Assembly (NCBI GenBank): GCA_900554315.1
Contig: USGP01000040.1
Location: forward strand, 1-7,536
From: an uncultured Mycoplasmatota bacterium
Lineage (GTDB): Bacteria; Bacillota_I; Bacilli_A; RF39; UBA660
Length of the DNA: 7,536 nt
Direction: 5' to 3'
The stretch's first letter is position 1. Each line of letters begins with the position of its first letter. The notes below the pieces were generated by a model. The model was not told where the DNA came from, searched no databases, and saw nothing but the letters and a program-made list of their open reading frames with translations. A program made the position numbers and the translations under genes. Shown piece after piece: positions 5,840 through 7,536 of the stretch.

Positions 5840-7536
5840 TTACTCTAAAAGTAATCTAACAGTTCCTCCTTCTTCTAATTTTTCACCTTTTTCTGGTGAT
5901 TGTGCTACTACTTTTTTACCATTACCAGAATATTCTATTGTAAATTCTTTTAGTTTTTGCTTAGCTTCTTCTACTGTCTTTCCTACGACATTAGGAACTT
6001 TATGAGTAGGAATATCTGTCCATTCTAAGTCTTTTTCTAATTCATTATCTTGTTTTTCTATGCCTAGTGCATCAATGATATCTAATAAAATTCGTCTTGC
6101 GATTGGTGTTGTTGTATAGCTTGATAATAAAGCTGTATTTTTAGGATTATCAATGGCTAGATATAAGACTGCTTGTGGATCGTTAGATGGTACTACAGCC
6201 ATAAATGACATTATGTAGTTACCAACTAGATATTTTCCATCTTTTACTTTTTGTGCTGTTCCAGTTTTTCCTCCTATTCTGTAGCCTTCAATAAAGGCAC
6301 TTTTCCCTCCTCCTTTTGCAACAACACTTTCTAAGGCTTTACGCATTATTTTAGATGTTTTTTTACTGATTACCTGTCTTACTTTTTTCTTTTTGGCTTC
6401 ATATATAATACTTCCTGTTTCTTTTTCAGAAATACTTTTTACAATATATGGTTGATATAGTGTTCCTCCATTTACAACAGCAGATACTGCTGCTACTTGC
6501 TGAATTGGCGTTACACTGACGCCTTGTCCAAAAGCTGATGTTGCTAGTTCTACATTTCCTACTTGGTTTAGGTCAAATATAATACCTTTTCCTTCTCCAT
6601 TCAAATCTACTCCTGTTTTTTCTCCAAAACCAAACTTATCAATGTATGAAAATAATTTTTCTTTTCCTAGAAGTTGTCCCATTTTGACAAATCCAGGGTT
6701 ACAAGAATTTTGTAATACTTGTAGCATGGTCTGTTCACCATGCCCTCCTGCTTTCCAACATCGTAATACTGCTCCATCTACTGTTACACTTCCAGAATCA
6801 TAAAAATGGTCTTTTTGTAAATCTACTACATTCTCTTCAACTGCTGCAGAAGTTGTAATAATTTTAAAGGTAGACCCTGGTTCATAGGATGCCCAGATGG
6901 GTAAATTTCTACTAAGAACTTCTTCTGAATAATCTTGATAATTATTAGGGTCGTAATCTGGTCTGGATGCCATACCTAAAATTTCACCATTGTTTGGATT
7001 CATTACAATTGCTAGAGCCATATCGGGTGAAAACATATCTACTACATTATCCAATTCTCTTTCAAGTGATTTTTGAATATCTAAGTCTATGGTTAAGGAC
7101 AAATTCATACCATCTTGTGGTTCTACATAAATATCTGATAAATTTAGTTTATTTCCCTTGGCATCAGAGAAGTACTTGATAGCTCCACTCTTTCCTGTTA
7201 AATATTTATCATATTGTAATTCTAGACCAGAAAGTCCTTGGTTATCAATTCCTACATAACCAAGACTATGAGATAATAAATTTTTATAAGGATAATTTCT
7301 TTTAGCTTCTTTTACTAAATATACTCCATCTAATTTTAAAGCAGAAATTTTTTCTGCTACATCATAAGATAATCTTCTTCCTTCTGGATGCACTCTTTCA
7401 ATAGACGTTTGTTTATAAACATGTTGTTTCATATTTTTATAACTTACATTTAATATTTCTGCTAAAAGTTTGGTTGTCTTTTTTTTATTTTTAATTTGAT
7501 TGGGAATTAATACTAAAGATGTTGTGGTCAAATTGT
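5840..7536 (-). CDS. ftsI: Class B penicillin-binding protein, division transpeptidase of the SpoVD/PBP2B/FtsI type, 5' end beyond the right edge
   Basis: This D,D-transpeptidase cross-links septal peptidoglycan outside the membrane, usually paired with FtsW. The window holds 564 full codons; the N-terminal cytoplasmic tail, membrane helix and RGxIxDRNG-type motif are missing. A TTG at 7529-7531 is not a start, because the frame continues upstream (AAT, then NAC) and the sequence there already matches the middle of the PBP dimerisation domain (TSLVLIPNQI). Numbering from that TTG: pedestal region about 1-140 with HPEGRR (48-53) and LLSHSLGYVGIDNQGLSGLE (85-104), then the transpeptidase domain about 145-490. 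Its three active-site motifs are intact: STFK (220-223, nucleophile Ser220), SCN (276-278) and KTG (422-424, in GGKTGTAQ). One PASTA domain closes the protein (511-563, KVPNVVGKTVEEAKQKL), a SpoVD-like feature. Whether it is the vegetative FtsI/PBP2B or a sporulation SpoVD cannot be decided here; the symbol names the general function. Confidence 0.93.
   Translation of the reverse strand, partial: NLTTTSLVLIPNQIKNKKKTTKLLAEILNVSYKNMKQHVYKQTSIERVHPEGRRLSYDVAEKISALKLDGVYLVKEAKRNYPYKNLLSHSLGYVGIDNQGLSGLELQYDKYLTGKSGAIKYFSDAKGNKLNLSDIYVEPQDGMNLSLTIDLDIQKSLERELDNVVDMFSPDMALAIVMNPNNGEILGMASRPDYDPNNYQDYSEEVLSRNLPIWASYEPGSTFKIITTSAAVEENVVDLQKDHFYDSGSVTVDGAVLRCWKAGGHGEQTMLQVLQNSCNPGFVKMGQLLGKEKLFSYIDKFGFGEKTGVDLNGEGKGIIFDLNQVGNVELATSAFGQGVSVTPIQQVAAVSAVVNGGTLYQPYIVKSISEKETGSIIYEAKKKKVRQVISKKTSKIMRKALESVVAKGGGKSAFIEGYRIGGKTGTAQKVKDGKYLVGNYIMSFMAVVPSNDPQAVLYLAIDNPKNTALLSSYTTTPIARRILLDIIDALGIEKQDNELEKDLEWTDIPTHKVPNVVGKTVEEAKQKLKEFTIEYSGNGKKVVAQSPEKGEKLEEGGTVRLLLE

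Noticed and set aside
5839..5855. Hairpin at the end of the transpeptidase gene as a terminator
   Set aside because: The 6-bp AT-rich stem is followed by TTGACAC, not a T tract.
1417..7179. Other plus-strand open frames (1417-1617, 2099-2308, 4534-4749, 6967-7179)
   Set aside because: All lie antisense within well-supported minus-strand genes, encode no recognisable motif and are explained by AT-rich complement sequence.
7529..7531. TTG as the start of the penicillin-binding protein
   Set aside because: The frame continues open to the window edge and the residues after TTG match the interior of the SpoVD-type dimerisation domain, with the membrane helix still missing. The gene is truncated by the window, not short.
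1..7536. Reassigned UGA (Trp) code as in Mollicutes
   Set aside because: Visible Trp codons that were checked are TGG, all stops are TAA, and no gene needs an in-frame TGA to be read through.

Overview
The window is a stretch of AT-rich Bacillota-like DNA in which every credible gene lies on the minus strand, so transcription runs from high to low coordinates. It looks like a rearranged division and cell-wall (dcw) cluster. The class B penicillin-binding protein resembles SpoVD/PBP2B with one PASTA domain, MraY and FtsW are typical, all five visible stop codons are TAA, and Trp is encoded by TGG. Codon use and AT bias would fit an uncultured gut-type Bacilli/Clostridia-like lineage, but I cannot place it more precisely.

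Layout in transcription order: (1) a division transpeptidase whose 5' end lies beyond the right edge of the window (7536-5840); (2) a 528-residue, highly charged coiled-coil protein with two hydrophobic segments and no recognised family (5758-4172); (3) mraY (4091-3111), followed by a strong terminator; (4) a membrane-anchored Tim44-like/zinc-ribbon protein (3021-2140) and (5) a soluble paralogue of it (2123-1578), followed by a second strong terminator; (6) ftsW (1520-432); (7) the N-terminal third or so of a family 2 glycosyltransferase (365 to the left edge). Three genes or gene sets (mraY, the Tim44-like pair, the glycosyltransferase) have a visible extended -10 promoter (TGnTATAAT or TGnTACAAT). 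The cluster is therefore several transcription units rather than one long operon.

The PBP (transpeptidase), FtsW (SEDS glycan polymerase) and MraY (lipid I synthase) are the membrane steps of septal peptidoglycan synthesis. In the Bacillus-type order spoVD-murE-mraY-murD-spoVE-murG, the three soluble or peripheral Mur enzymes would sit between or after these genes. Here each of those positions holds something else: the coiled-coil protein for murE, the Tim44-like pair for murD, and a family 2 glycosyltransferase for murG. The coiled-coil protein and the Tim44-like/zinc-ribbon pair are the most interesting unexplained components. A role in division or envelope assembly is inferred from position only.

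Three gene starts were revised on ribosome-binding-site evidence: mraY, the coiled-coil gene and the second zinc-ribbon gene each begin at an ATG just inside a longer GTG/TTG-initiated reading frame. No tRNA, rRNA, CRISPR array or mobile element was seen, and no gap between genes exceeds about 80 bp.
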